A stretch of 64,000 nucleotides of DNA, from the NCBI RefSeq assembly GCF_030273315.1, contig NZ_CP127174.1:1302001-1366000 (forward strand), written 5' to 3'. Within the stretch, counting starts at the first letter, position 1. Each line of letters starts with the position of its first letter. A program made the translations under genes and the position numbers. Shown piece by piece: positions 10,739 to 19,757 of this stretch. The notes under the pieces are model-generated. The model worked only from the letters and a program-made list of their open reading frames with translations. It searched no databases and was not told where the DNA came from. Source of the DNA: Natrialbaceae archaeon AArc-T1-2 (GTDB taxonomy: Archaea; Halobacteriota; Halobacteria; Halobacteriales; Natrialbaceae).

Positions 10739-11089
10739 ATGACGGATCGAACAGATCTCGAGTCGACGTCGCTGACCGACCGGCTCGTCTTGCTCGGTCT
10801 GACCGAGTTACGCCAGCGCGGGGAGACGCCGGCACAGACTCACGACCTCCGTGAGATCTGTCGGAAACAGCTTCCAGACGAGTCTGAAGCGGTCGTCGGC
10901 AGCGTCGCCGAACCTGACGTCATGCGCTCGCTTTACACTCTCGAGTCGGCAGGACTGGTCGAGGAGACCGAGCCGGAGTCGACCTCACCCGTCGGGAAGG
11001 GCCGACCCGCCTACGCACTCGCCGTCGACCCCGACGCCGTCGTCGACGCCGTCGCGGACTCGCCGCTCGAACCGGCGCTCGAGGAGTGA
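10739..11089 (+). CDS. small winged-helix-like protein
   Basis: A 116-residue cytosolic protein, not firmly recognised. Residues 12-105 look like a winged helix: RLVLLGLTELRQRGETPAQTHDL, a central helix, then LYTLESAGLVEETE and a wing with a GKGRPAYAL hairpin, as in transcription regulators that read DNA through an HTH. ATG at 10739 follows TATA-like sequence cttaca near 10711 by about 28 bases. It stands alone between the repeat element and a membrane-protein gene on the same strand. No ligand domain is visible. Confidence 0.6.
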   Translation: MTDRTDLESTSLTDRLVLLGLTELRQRGETPAQTHDLREICRKQLPDESEAVVGSVAEPDVMRSLYTLESAGLVEETEPESTSPVGKGRPAYALAVDPDAVVDAVADSPLEPALEE

Positions 11090-11159
11090 GCGGAACGGAA
11101 TCGCATCCGGCGAACGGGCAGGGGCTTTTACCGACCGGCGTCGTTGTCGTGGACGACCG

Positions 11160-12194
11160 ATGGTCGATTCGGAGCCGGATCCCGGCGGCGACACGACGAG
11201 CGAACGGGGCAGACCGAGCGGTCGCTGGTCGTACCTGTTGCTCCGCGTGAATCGCTGGCTGTTCACGGCGGCCGTACTGGCGGCCGTATTCGTCGCACTC
11301 GTCGCATTGAGCCAGGTCGGACTCTCCCCGTTGCGACGGATCGTCGAGGCCCAGGACGGCCTCGAGTTTCTCTTCTCGGCGTTCATCGGCGCGATCATCA
11401 CGGGCACCTCGATCGTCGTCACCATCAACCAGCTCGTCCTCTCCCAGGAACTCGGCGCCGTCGGCGACCAGCGAGAGCGGATGCAACAGTCGATGGCGTT
11501 TCGACAGAACGTCGAGAACGCGATCGACACGGCGGTTACCCCACCCGAACCCGCGGCGTTTCTCCACGAACTCGTCAGTGGTATCCGGACACAGGCCAAT
11601 CAGCTCGCGGCGACGGTCGACGCCGGCGTCGACGAGGACGCACGATCGGCCGTCGGGGCCTACGTCGACGACCTCGCCGAGAACGCCCGGGTCGTCGAGG
11701 GGAACCTCGAGGACGCCCAGTTCGGAACGTTCGAGGTAATCTGGAACGCGCTCGCGTTCAACTACTCCCGGAAGATCTACGACGCACGTAAGCTCCAGGC
11801 CGACTACGCTGAAGCGCTCTCGGACGACGCACACGAGGAGCTCGAGGGGACGATCGAGACGTTGCAGCTTTTCGGTCCCGCTCGAGAGCACTTCAAGACG
11901 CTTTACTTCCAGTGGGAACTGATCAACCTCTCGCGGGCGCTACTCTATATCTCGGTTCCTGCACTCGCGGTGATGGCGACGATGATCATGTACGTCGACG
12001 CGGGCGCACTTCCCGGAACGACGGCCGGCGTCGACAACCTCGTCTGGGTGACAAGCGCCGGGTTCGTCGTCGGCATCGCCCCGTTCGTCGTCTTCACGGC
12101 GTTCATCCTCCGGATCGCCACCGTCGCGAAACGAACGCTCGCGATGGGACCGTTCATCCTCCGGGAGTCAGAACGCGACGAGGACCTGGGGTGA
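11160..12194 (+). CDS. four-helix integral membrane protein, function unknown
   Basis: A 344-residue protein with two membrane segments near residues 35-58 and 72-98, a long cytoplasmic or external helical domain (about 100-260) and two more membrane segments near 268-290 and 300-325. No catalytic motif was recognised; similar proteins are common in haloarchaea as uncharacterised membrane proteins. ATG at 11160 is the first Met after the upstream stop, with a gctttta TATA-like stretch about 25 bases earlier. A kinase-like gene follows after 10 bases, suggesting co-transcription. Confidence 0.7.
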   Translation: MVDSEPDPGGDTTSERGRPSGRWSYLLLRVNRWLFTAAVLAAVFVALVALSQVGLSPLRRIVEAQDGLEFLFSAFIGAIITGTSIVVTINQLVLSQELGAVGDQRERMQQSMAFRQNVENAIDTAVTPPEPAAFLHELVSGIRTQANQLAATVDAGVDEDARSAVGAYVDDLAENARVVEGNLEDAQFGTFEVIWNALAFNYSRKIYDARKLQADYAEALSDDAHEELEGTIETLQLFGPAREHFKTLYFQWELINLSRALLYISVPALAVMATMIMYVDAGALPGTTAGVDNLVWVTSAGFVVGIAPFVVFTAFILRIATVAKRTLAMGPFILRESERDEDLG

Positions 12195-12204
12195 ACCTGA
12201 ACCC

Positions 12205-12669
12205 GTGATCGTCGTCGTCTGTGGACCACCGGCTGCGGGCAAGACGACGATCGCACGCGGTGTCCGGAACGCCCTCGACGAGCAGGATATAGACGTCCGA
12301 CTCTTTCACTCCGAGGACGTCTCGAGCCCGACCTACGAGCGGTTGTACCGGCTCGCTGACGCCGCCGCCGACACCGACGCTGACGTCGTGATGATCGACG
12401 GCACCGTCTACAAACGCGAGTGGCAGACCCAGTTTCGCACCCTCGACCTCGAGGACGTCCGGTTCGTCTACGTGACCGCGAGCCTCGAGACCTGCCTCGA
12501 GCGAAACCGTTGCCGGGCGGAGCCGATCGACGAGAGCGGTGTTCACGTGATCTACCGGGAGTTTCACGAGCCAGACGCCGACCTCGTGATCGACACCGAC
12601 AAACTGTCGGCGTCGACGGCGGTCGACCGGATCGTCGACGCGATCGACCGGTGGATGGAACCGTCGTAG
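12205..12669 (+). CDS. P-loop kinase-like protein (adenylylsulfate/tRNA kinase type)
   Basis: A 154-residue P-loop NTPase with Walker A GPPAAGKTT at residues 7-15 and a lid region with RNRCRAEPI near 92. The fold resembles adenylylsulfate kinase and the archaeal PSTK/Zeta-toxin-like small-molecule kinases; a Walker B-like DVVMIDG lies near 62. The phosphorylated substrate is unknown. The start is GTG at 12205, which reads directly into the P-loop strand MIVVVCG. It is 10 bases after the membrane protein and 29 bases before repeat copy 2. Confidence 0.7.
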   Translation: MIVVVCGPPAAGKTTIARGVRNALDEQDIDVRLFHSEDVSSPTYERLYRLADAAADTDADVVMIDGTVYKREWQTQFRTLDLEDVRFVYVTASLETCLERNRCRAEPIDESGVHVIYREFHEPDADLVIDTDKLSASTAVDRIVDAIDRWMEPS

Positions 12670-12698
12670 GCGTGACGATCCTCGCCGTTACGGGGTAG

Positions 12699-12811
12699 TG
12701 ATACTGTCGGTCGTGGACCGGTGAACTGGTGTGTGCCAGAACCGGCGTTGCAGCGCATGTCAGCCCGTCCGCTCTCACGGATGGGTTACGTATGTATGAC
12801 CGACAGTATGA
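12699..12811. repeat. 113-base terminally inverted repeat element, copy 2
   Basis: Begins tgatactgtcggtcgtgg and ends tatgaccgacagtatga. It has the same length and ends as the element at 10480-10592 but lies in the opposite orientation. It sits between convergent genes. A further end-like fragment, ccgatagtatgag, follows at about 12832-12844, as if another copy had been partly lost there. Confidence 0.7.
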
Positions 12812-12860
12812 GAACCGTCACACAGTTACAGCCGATAGTATGAGGATCTCCCACGACGTA

Positions 12861-13301
12861 TCAGCTGTCGGTCTCGTCCGTCGCGGTCGGTAACGCGATC
12901 ACCGGTCGGTCGGCTCTCGTGACGAGTTTCAGCGAATGATCGCCCGAGAGAAAGCGGACGATCCGCCCGCCCTCGCGGGGTCGGTAGGCGACCGCGCTCG
13001 CGTCGACCTCGTCTGCTGCCTCGAGGATTGCGCTGACGACGTCTCTGGCGTAGGCGGTGTGATCGTCGGCGTCGGGAAACGTCTCCCGGACGGCGGCATA
13101 AGACTCGGCTGCGACCTCTCTCGATTTCTCGACGGGCGTCTTGTCGGGAACGCCGTCGCCCTTCTCGACGACGTGTAGCACCGTCACCCGGTCAGGGTCG
13201 TACGGCGAGAGCGCGCGTGCGCTCTCGCGGGCGTCTGCCTCGTGTGCGACCGGCAAGAGGACGTGTGCGAGCAACTCGCCGTCCGCAGTCGGTTCGGTCA
13301 T
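12861..13301 (-). CDS. universal stress protein (UspA family)
   Basis: A 146-residue cytosolic UspA-fold protein: MTEPTADGELLAHVLLPVAHE at the N-terminus gives the first strand, and VDASAVAYRPREGGRIVRFLSGDHSLKLV has the pattern G-x2-R-x-x-x-G-(8-10)-S of ATP-binding Usps in weakened form. Usps modulate survival under stress; the partner is unknown. ATG at 13301 is preferred because a TATA-like tagctttat (plus coordinates about 13328-13336) lies 27-35 bases upstream. It is divergent from argS. Confidence 0.82.
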   Translation of the reverse strand: MTEPTADGELLAHVLLPVAHEADARESARALSPYDPDRVTVLHVVEKGDGVPDKTPVEKSREVAAESYAAVRETFPDADDHTAYARDVVSAILEAADEVDASAVAYRPREGGRIVRFLSGDHSLKLVTRADRPVIALPTATDETDS

Positions 13302-13405
13302 ACGTGGTACGTGGTTCATCGACGACATAAAGCTACACGTGACGTGACGTGGAGCGCTCGTCGGAACCCGACACCCCTTTACTCCCCGCCGAAATACGGG
13401 CGGGT

Positions 13406-15187
13406 ATGTTCCTTGCCTTACGCAGCGAGGTCGAAGACGCCCTCGAGGGGGCGCTCTCTCGCCTGGAACTCCCGACCGACGACCTCGGGCTCGAAGAGCC
13501 ACCCGAGGACGTCGACAGCGTCCTCGCCTCGAGCGTCGCCTTCCGGCTTTCCGGCGAACTCGGTGTCGCGCCGCCGGAGGCAGCCACGGAGGTGGCCGAG
13601 GAGATCGACGACGACGAGTTGACCTACGTGTCCGAGGTGCAGACACAGGGGCCGTATCTCAACTTCCTGCCGAGCGAGACGTATTACGGGACGACGCTCG
13701 CAAACGGCACCGACGCCGAGTACGGCCGGTTGCCCGACCGCGAGGAGTCGATCGTCGTCGAACACACGAGCGCGAACCCGACGGGACCGGTCCACGTCGG
13801 CCGCGCCCGGAACCCGATCATCGGCGACGCCGTCGCGAACGTCCTCGAGTTTGCCGGCTACGACGTCTCCCGTCACTACTACGTCAACGACGCTGGTCGC
13901 CAGATCGCGACGTTCACCTGGGCCTACGAGACCTTCGACGAGGAAGACCTCGAGGGAGAGCCCGAACGCGACCGGGCCGACTACGACCTCGTTCGCTACT
14001 ACCGCACGGGCAACGAGTTCCTCGAGCACGGCCCCGAGGCCGAGGTCGAGGCCGCCGAGGCCGAGATCGAGGCGATCATGCAGGGACTCGAGGACGGCGA
14101 CGAAGAGACCTACGAGCGGGTCAGCGAGGTCGTCGATCAGGTGCTCGGCGGGATGCAGGCCTGTCTCTCCCGCCTACCCGCCGAGTTCGACGAGTTCGTC
14201 AAGGAGACCCGGTTCATGTTCGACGGCTCGACCGACGACCTCGTCGCCCGCCTCAAGGAGCTCGACGAGGCCGTCTACGAGGACGACGCCTGGCAACTGG
14301 ACCTCTCGGCCCACGGCATCGAGAAGAACCTCGTCTTCCTCCGGTCGGACGGCACCTCGCTGTATCCCACCCGCGACCTGGCCCACCACGAGTGGAAGTT
14401 CGACGAGTACGACCGCGCCGTGACGGTGCTTGGCGAGGACCACAAGCTTCAGGCCCGCCAGCTCCGGACCGCCCTCGAGTTGCTCGGCACCGACACCGAC
14501 GGCCTCGAGCAGGTGCTGTATTCGTACGTCAACCTGCCGGAAGGGAAGATGTCGACCCGGCGTGGCACGGGTGTCGACTTAGACGACCTGTTGGACGAGG
14601 CCATCGACCGCGCCCGCGAGGAGGTCGAGACCCGGCTCGACGATCGCATCCGCGACGACGAACTCGAGGAGGACGACATCGAGCGCATCGCCCACCAGGT
14701 CGGCATCGGCGCGGTTCGTTACGACATCGTCGCCAAACAGCCGACGAAGGCGATCACCTTCGAGTGGGAGCGGGCACTCGACTTCGAGGCCCAGTCCGCG
14801 CCGTACGTCCAGTACGTCCACGCTCGCTGCTGTGGCATCTTAGAGGAGGCTGGACTCGACCCCGAGGCGGCGTTCGAGACCGAGGCCGGCGAGGACATCG
14901 ACGCCACCGTCCTCGAGGCCGAGGCCGAACGGGACCTGCTCGAGACGATCGCTCGCTTCCCGGGCGTCGTCGAGACGGCCGCCGACGACCTCGAGCCCCA
15001 CCGGGTCGCGACCTACACCCGCGAGTTCGCCGAGCGGTTCAACGCTTTCTACCGGGAGTGTCCGGTGCTCGCCGACGACGTCGACCCCGAGCTTCGAGAC
15101 GCACGACTCGCGCTCGTGGCCGGCTCGCGACACACGATCGCGAACGCCCTCTCGCTTTTGGGCGTCGAGGCCCCGCGGTCGATGTAG
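13406..15187 (+). CDS. argS: arginyl-tRNA synthetase
   Basis: A 593-residue class I aminoacyl-tRNA synthetase charging tRNA-Arg. The N-terminal additional domain is followed by the HIGH-type motif in [13 protein letters not shown] near residue 125 and the KMSKS counterpart KMSTRRG near 382; the anticodon-binding helical domain (DALR-type) occupies the last 120 residues. ATG at 13406 ([13 protein letters not shown]) fits the family; an upstream in-frame codon would only add an untypical extension. Expected length and all core motifs are present. It is divergent from the Usp gene. Confidence 0.95.
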   Translation: MFLALRSEVEDALEGALSRLELPTDDLGLEEPPEDVDSVLASSVAFRLSGELGVAPPEAATEVAEEIDDDELTYVSEVQTQGPYLNFLPSETYYGTTLANGTDAEYGRLPDREESIVVEHTSANPTGPVHVGRARNPIIGDAVANVLEFAGYDVSRHYYVNDAGRQIATFTWAYETFDEEDLEGEPERDRADYDLVRYYRTGNEFLEHGPEAEVEAAEAEIEAIMQGLEDGDEETYERVSEVVDQVLGGMQACLSRLPAEFDEFVKETRFMFDGSTDDLVARLKELDEAVYEDDAWQLDLSAHGIEKNLVFLRSDGTSLYPTRDLAHHEWKFDEYDRAVTVLGEDHKLQARQLRTALELLGTDTDGLEQVLYSYVNLPEGKMSTRRGTGVDLDDLLDEAIDRAREEVETRLDDRIRDDELEEDDIERIAHQVGIGAVRYDIVAKQPTKAITFEWERALDFEAQSAPYVQYVHARCCGILEEAGLDPEAAFETEAGEDIDATVLEAEAERDLLETIARFPGVVETAADDLEPHRVATYTREFAERFNAFYRECPVLADDVDPELRDARLALVAGSRHTIANALSLLGVEAPRSM

Positions 15188-15208
15188 GCGCGGGACCCGC
15201 CTCGAGGA

Positions 15209-16018
15209 TCAGCCGAGATCCGATTCGGCCTCCGTGATCGCACTCGAGACCTCGTCGTGAGACGTCGTCGTGTCGTCGTCACCGTCGTCGGTGTCGGCGA
15301 CCGCCACCTCGAGATCGGCGAGCTCTGCAGCGAGGCGTCGGTAGGCCGTCGCCGCGGGACTGTCGGAGTCGTAGACGACCAGTGGCGTCCCGGCGTAGAC
15401 GCTGTCACGGACGGTCGGATCCTCGGGGACCGTTCCGAGCAGGGACACCTCGAGTCGGTCGGCGATCTCTTCATAGGAGACGTCAGAGGCCGGTCGGGTT
15501 CGGTTGATGACGAGCCCTTCGATCGTCCCGCCGGCGCGGTCGGTCAGCTCGATCGTCTTTTTCGTGTCGTGGACGGCTGCGGGTTCGGGCGTCGAGACGA
15601 GGACGACGGCGTCGGCGAGTCCGAGTGGCAACACGGTCTCGTGGCTCACACCAGCTCCGACGTCGAGCAACACGTAGTCGAACTCCGAACGGAGGCCGTC
15701 GACGACCTCCCGGAGTTTCTCCGGCGCAGTCGCCGCGTACTCGGTGAGGTCGGTGCCGCTCGGGACGGCGACGATGTCGTCCGTGAGCGTATACGTCGCC
15801 TCCGCGATCGGGACCTCGCCGGCCAGGACGTCGTGGAGGGTGTGCGAGTCTGGACGCAAACTGACGAACCCGGCGAGGTTTGCCATCCCGAGGTCGGTAT
15901 CGACGACGGCGACGCGCTCGCCTGCCTGTGCGATGGCCGTGCCGATGTTCACCGTCGCCGTCGTCTTTCCGACACCGCCTTTGCCACTCGCGATGGCGTA
16001 CACCGTCTGCTGGGACAT
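15209..16018 (-). CDS. minD: MinD/ParA-type P-loop ATPase
   Basis: A 269-residue membrane-associating ATPase of the MinD branch. The deviant Walker A SGKGGVGKTT occupies 11-20, switch I DTDLGMANL is near 40-48, and DVGAGVSHETVLPL is near 119. Haloarchaea carry several MinD paralogues that place chemoreceptor arrays, archaella and pili rather than the Z ring, so the exact role is open. The acidic tail (TDDGDDDTTTSHDE) is unusual for the helix that would bind membrane. It converges with argS with a 22-base gap. Confidence 0.85.
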   Translation of the reverse strand: MSQQTVYAIASGKGGVGKTTATVNIGTAIAQAGERVAVVDTDLGMANLAGFVSLRPDSHTLHDVLAGEVPIAEATYTLTDDIVAVPSGTDLTEYAATAPEKLREVVDGLRSEFDYVLLDVGAGVSHETVLPLGLADAVVLVSTPEPAAVHDTKKTIELTDRAGGTIEGLVINRTRPASDVSYEEIADRLEVSLLGTVPEDPTVRDSVYAGTPLVVYDSDSPAATAYRRLAAELADLEVAVADTDDGDDDTTTSHDEVSSAITEAESDLG

Positions 16019-16171
16019 ATTCGTTGTCTGGACAGTGTGACGGGAACACCTTAACTTCTTACAGGCGGTGTCGACTCGCTCGAGCGGCGCTGCACGCGTA
16101 CCGATTCCGGAAACTCCACTGCAGTCGGCGTGTCAAAGGATACTTACACGCAGCACCGTTTTGTTTACTCG

Positions 16172-17431
16172 ATGAGCCAGGAGGGCGAGCAGGACCACTC
16201 CGACCGGAAGAAATACGAGTTTCGGAAGGTCATCGAGGACTTAAAGAGCTACGAGGGGTCGGGGACACAGCTGGTCACGATCTACGTGCCCGAGGATCGC
16301 CAGGTCAGCGACGTCGTCGCCCACGTCACCCAGGAACACAGCGAAGCGGCCAACATCAAGTCCAAACAGACCCGGACGAACGTCCAGGACGCGCTGACGA
16401 GCATCAAAGACCGGCTCCGGTACTACGACACCTATCCGCCCGAGAACGGTATGGTGCTGTTCTCGGGTGCCGTCGACTCAGGCGGCGGTCGGACCGAGAT
16501 GGTGACCAAGGTACTCGAGAACCCGCCCCAACCCGTCGAGTCGTTCCGCTATCACTGCGACTCGGATTTTCTCACCGAGCCGCTCGAGGAGATGCTCGCC
16601 GACAAGGGTCTGTACGGCTTGGTCGTGCTGGATCGGCGCGAGGCGAACGTCGGCTGGCTCCGTGGCAAGCGGGTCGAACCCGTCAAATCCGCCTCTTCGC
16701 TCGTCCCCGGCAAACAGCGAAAAGGTGGCCAGTCCGCACAGCGATTCGCCCGCCTGCGCCTCGAGGCGATCGACAACTTCTACCAGGAGGTCGCCGGGAT
16801 GGCAAACGACCTGTTCGTCCCCGAACGCCACGACTTAGATGGCGTCCTCGTCGGCGGTCCCTCGCCCACCAAAGACGAGTTCCTAGACGGCGACTACCTC
16901 CATCACGAACTCCAGGACAAAGTGATCGGCAAGTTCGACGTCGCCTACACCGACGAATCCGGCCTCTACGACCTCGTCGACGCGGCCGAGGACGCCTTAG
17001 CCGACGCCGAGGTGATGAAAGACAAACGGGAGATGGAGGAGTTCTTCGAGGAACTCAACGCCGGCAATCTCGCGACCTACGGCTTCGAGCAGACCCGTCA
17101 GAACCTCGTGATGGGATCGGTCGACCGCCTGCTGATCAGCGAAGACCTGCGCGAGGACGTCGTCGTCTACGACTGTCCCGACTGTTCGAACACGGACTAC
17201 GTGACGATCGATCGTCGCAAGTCGACGCCAGAACACACCTGCAGCGAGTGCGGAGCCGAAATCGAAGCCGACGAGGACGACCGCGAGGACGCCATCGACC
17301 ACCTCATCGAGATCGCCGAACAGCGAGGGACCGAAACGAAGTTCATCTCGACGGACTTCGAGAAGGGCGAACAGCTCTACAACGCCTTCGGCGGCGTCGC
17401 GGGTATCCTCCGGTACTCGACCGGCGTCTAG
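16172..17431 (+). CDS. prf1: peptide chain release factor aRF1
   Basis: A 419-residue translation termination factor recognising all three stop codons. The stop-codon-reading NIKS motif is at residues 61-64 and the peptidyl-hydrolysis motif GGQ at 185-187. The C-terminal domain has a zinc ribbon, with CPDC near 350 and CSEC near 372. ATG at 16172 is chosen over an upstream codon because the extra MSKDTYTQHRFVYS is unconserved; a TATA-like gatacttac lies about 30 bases before it. The gene ends before a strong hairpin. Haloarchaeal aRF1 normally has this length. Confidence 0.96.
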   Translation: MSQEGEQDHSDRKKYEFRKVIEDLKSYEGSGTQLVTIYVPEDRQVSDVVAHVTQEHSEAANIKSKQTRTNVQDALTSIKDRLRYYDTYPPENGMVLFSGAVDSGGGRTEMVTKVLENPPQPVESFRYHCDSDFLTEPLEEMLADKGLYGLVVLDRREANVGWLRGKRVEPVKSASSLVPGKQRKGGQSAQRFARLRLEAIDNFYQEVAGMANDLFVPERHDLDGVLVGGPSPTKDEFLDGDYLHHELQDKVIGKFDVAYTDESGLYDLVDAAEDALADAEVMKDKREMEEFFEELNAGNLATYGFEQTRQNLVMGSVDRLLISEDLREDVVVYDCPDCSNTDYVTIDRRKSTPEHTCSECGAEIEADEDDREDAIDHLIEIAEQRGTETKFISTDFEKGEQLYNAFGGVAGILRYSTGV

Positions 17432-17455
17432 GGCTAGTACCGTTCCAAGCGTCGA

Positions 17456-17499
17456 CTGATGAGTGAAACCGAGTGCGGTTGACCGGTTTCACTCATCAG
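17456..17499. terminator. 16-base-pair hairpin between convergent genes
   Basis: Arms ctgatgagtgaaaccg (17456-17471) and cggtttcactcatcag (17484-17499) match perfectly around a 12-base loop. It lies 24 bases after the prf1 stop and 18 bases before the stop of the convergent gene, so it may end or protect both transcripts. No run of T follows, so it is not a classical archaeal terminator. Confidence 0.55.
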
Positions 17500-17517
17500 T
17501 TCAGGCTTTGAACGCCA

Positions 17518-17862
17518 CTAGAACGACTCCTGATCGCCCTGTCCCTTCTGTCCCGGTGCGCCCTCTTCCTGTCGACTCTCACCCAGTGCCGGAGAATCCC
17601 GGTCGCTGTAGTTCTTGCGCCCGATTGCCTCGTCGCCGACCATGTTCATGATCGCCCCCTCGACTTCGTCGTATGATCTGTACTCCTCCTCGTTCAGCGG
17701 TCCGATGAGTTCCTCGAGCGTCGTCGTCTCCTCGGCTACCTCGAGCTCTCGATCCCCGTACGCCGAGAGCAGTTCGTCCTGGCTCGCGGGGTAGTCGTGG
17801 TCTCGCAGCTGCGTGGCGAGGTCGCCCAGTTCGACGCCGAGTTCGCGGTTCTCGTCGCTCAT
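17518..17862 (-). CDS. small conserved haloarchaeal protein (DUF2795/DUF5789-like)
   Basis: A 114-residue acidic cytosolic protein. The pattern PASQDELLSAYGDRELEV..., LEELIGPLNEEEYRSYDEVEGAIMNMV resembles small haloarchaeal DUF2795/DUF5789-type proteins, in which a Tyr-Pro-Ala start leads into helices. The C-terminal 30 residues (NYSDRDSPALGESRQEEG) look disordered. No catalytic residues were seen. It is divergent from the creatininase gene and converges on prf1. Confidence 0.6.
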   Translation of the reverse strand: MSDENRELGVELGDLATQLRDHDYPASQDELLSAYGDRELEVAEETTTLEELIGPLNEEEYRSYDEVEGAIMNMVGDEAIGRKNYSDRDSPALGESRQEEGAPGQKGQGDQESF

Positions 17863-17969
17863 ACGGGAGTCGTACTCGGACGAGCAGATAGCGGTTGGGC
17901 CTGCGTTCGCGGGGCGGCTCGGTCGCGTCGAACGCCGTTTACAAGTCGGCGGGAACCGTCGCCGACGGT

Positions 17970-18716
17970 ATGGAACTCGCTCGCGCTACCTGGACCGAGG
18001 TGGCGACACTCGAGACCGACCTCGCAGTCCTTCCGGTGGGCAGTACGGAACAGCACGGGCCACACGCCCCGCTCGGAACGGACGCGATCGCCGCCGAGGC
18101 GGTCGCCGAGGCCGGCGTCGACGCCTTCGACGGCGAGGTCGCCGTCGCACCGACCGTTTCGATCGGCGTCGCCGAGGAACACCGCCACTTTCCGGGGACG
18201 ATGTGGGTCTCGCCCGACACCTTTCGGGCGTACGTCCGGGACGCCGTGGAGAGTCTGGCCTCCCACGGGTTCGATCGGGTCGTCCTCGTCAACGGCCACG
18301 GCGGCAACGTCGGCCCGCTCCGGGAGGTCGCCGGGACGATTTCTCGTCACGACGACGCCTACGCCGTCCCGTTCACCTGGTTCGACGCGATCGGCGAACA
18401 CGGCACCGAGATGGGCCACGGCGGACCCCTAGAGACCGCGATGATGAAACGAATCGATCCCGACCTCGTTCGGGAGGACCGACTCGAGGACGCCCGTGAG
18501 GGCGCAAGCGACGGCTGGGGAGCGTGGACGAGCGGAACGAATCTCGCGTACGACTCGGCTGCGTTTACCGAAAACGGCGTCGTCGGCGATCCGACGGCGG
18601 GAGACGCCGAACTGGGCGCAGAGCTACTCGAGCTCGCGGCCGACGCGCTGGCGGAGCTGCTCGAGGCGGTCGCGGACCGAGACCGCTCGGAGCCTACGTA
18701 TCGGGCCAACGAGTAG
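17970..18716 (+). CDS. creatininase-family amidohydrolase (possible ArfB)
   Basis: A 248-residue metal-dependent amidohydrolase. The family signature EQHGPHAPLGTDA (about 27-39) and NGHGGN near 110 supply the metal ligands. In archaea this family includes ArfB, the formylamide hydrolase of riboflavin and F420 synthesis, which is a reasonable role for a haloarchaeon, but mycofactocin-type or creatininase activity cannot be excluded. ATG at 17970 follows a TATA-like gtttaca by about 30 bases. It converges with the DUF5790 gene. Confidence 0.8.
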   Translation: MELARATWTEVATLETDLAVLPVGSTEQHGPHAPLGTDAIAAEAVAEAGVDAFDGEVAVAPTVSIGVAEEHRHFPGTMWVSPDTFRAYVRDAVESLASHGFDRVVLVNGHGGNVGPLREVAGTISRHDDAYAVPFTWFDAIGEHGTEMGHGGPLETAMMKRIDPDLVREDRLEDAREGASDGWGAWTSGTNLAYDSAAFTENGVVGDPTAGDAELGAELLELAADALAELLEAVADRDRSEPTYRANE

Positions 18717-18727
18717 GATAGCTAGTA

Positions 18728-19168
18728 CTACTCTGTGGCGTCTGCATCGCACTCGTCGTCGACGTCGACACCGTCGTCTCCGGCGTTCTCGAGGCTGCTT
18801 CGCAACGCGGGAACCGTGGTGGTGAGGTCGCCGACCTGTTCGCTCGCCGTCTCGAGATCCGCGATCGTCTCCTCGAGTTCGTCGATCTCGGCTTCGAGAT
18901 CCGCGGCGTCCTCGAAGGCGTCGGCACGTTCGCCCATCGTGTACCACTTCTTTGCGTCCCGGAGGTGCTCGGCGGCGTCGCCGGCGTCCAGTGCCGTCTT
19001 CAGTCCGTTGAGCACGCCCAACACGTTGTCGGCGTCGGTCTCCCAGACGTCGTCGGCTGCCGGCAGCGCGTCCCAGGCGTCGGCCAGCGAGGATTCGACG
19101 TCCGCACGCATCTCGGTTGCCGCCTCGCCGAACAGTTCGTCGTCGTCGCCGAGCGTCGCTTGGCTCAT
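18728..19168 (-). CDS. DUF5790-like haloarchaeal coiled-coil protein
   Basis: A 146-residue very acidic protein. The first 75 residues (ELFGEAATEMRADVESSLADA) are helical and conserved in haloarchaea (DUF5790 in my recollection); residues 75-125 form a heptad-rich coiled coil (DLEAEIDELEETIADLETASEQV). Function unknown. The promoter is clear on the minus strand: a TATA-like ttttaacc around 19190-19197, preceded by a tandem tttcac repeat at 19205-19219. It overlaps nothing and converges with the creatininase gene. Confidence 0.65.
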   Translation of the reverse strand: MSQATLGDDDELFGEAATEMRADVESSLADAWDALPAADDVWETDADNVLGVLNGLKTALDAGDAAEHLRDAKKWYTMGERADAFEDAADLEAEIDELEETIADLETASEQVGDLTTTVPALRSSLENAGDDGVDVDDECDADATE

Positions 19169-19282
19169 GTCATCTCCTTCACGCTCACCGTGGTTAAAAG
19201 ATCGCCCGAAAGTGAAAGTGAAATCTCGACTCTGAGGCGACTTGCCGCGAAAGTAGCCGATCGATTCCGAAAGAGATGTCCT

Positions 19283-19645
19283 CTATCGATTGGTCCTCCG
19301 GACCGAGACGATTCGCATCAGCGGGTAGCCGTCGTCCATCTCCATGCGGGTGTGGACCGTCCGGCCCTCGTAGTCGACGTCGATCTCGACCTCGAGAAAC
19401 CGGCCCGTCAGTTCGGTGTAGTCGGCGCTCGAATCCTCCAGAGCGTCCGCGAGTTCCTCGCGCAGGATGTCGACGCGAACCGCCTCGCAGTGGGGCTGGT
19501 TCTCGATCGCCTCCTCGATCGCCGTCTCGAGACTCGCCGCACTCGCCGGCGAGACCGGGGTGCCGGCGAACTGGTGGTACAGCGAGCCGAACTTGATACC
19601 CGCCTCGAAGCAGGCGCGTTCGGCACCCGTCGGATCGTCTGCCAT
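19283..19645 (-). CDS. mptD: archaeal dihydroneopterin aldolase (MptD family)
   Basis: A 120-residue enzyme of the archaeal-type 7,8-dihydroneopterin aldolase family (formerly DUF381), which splits dihydroneopterin into 6-hydroxymethyl-dihydropterin and glycolaldehyde in pterin or folate synthesis. Family features visible are ERACFEAGIKFGSLYHQF at the N-terminus and the pattern YTELTGRFLEVEI followed by DDGYPLMRI. The length matches the family. It is divergent from azf. No other pterin gene is adjacent. Confidence 0.82.
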   Translation of the reverse strand: MADDPTGAERACFEAGIKFGSLYHQFAGTPVSPASAASLETAIEEAIENQPHCEAVRVDILREELADALEDSSADYTELTGRFLEVEIDVDYEGRTVHTRMEMDDGYPLMRIVSVRRTNR

Positions 19646-19757
19646 GATCGGCTCGAGGTCGGCGACCGGAATGGGCGTTGCGGTCGGTGGACGGCCACGA
19701 CGGCGGCGACCGGAATCGCACGTTACTTATTGGCGCTGTCCGTTCTTTCGACCGAGA

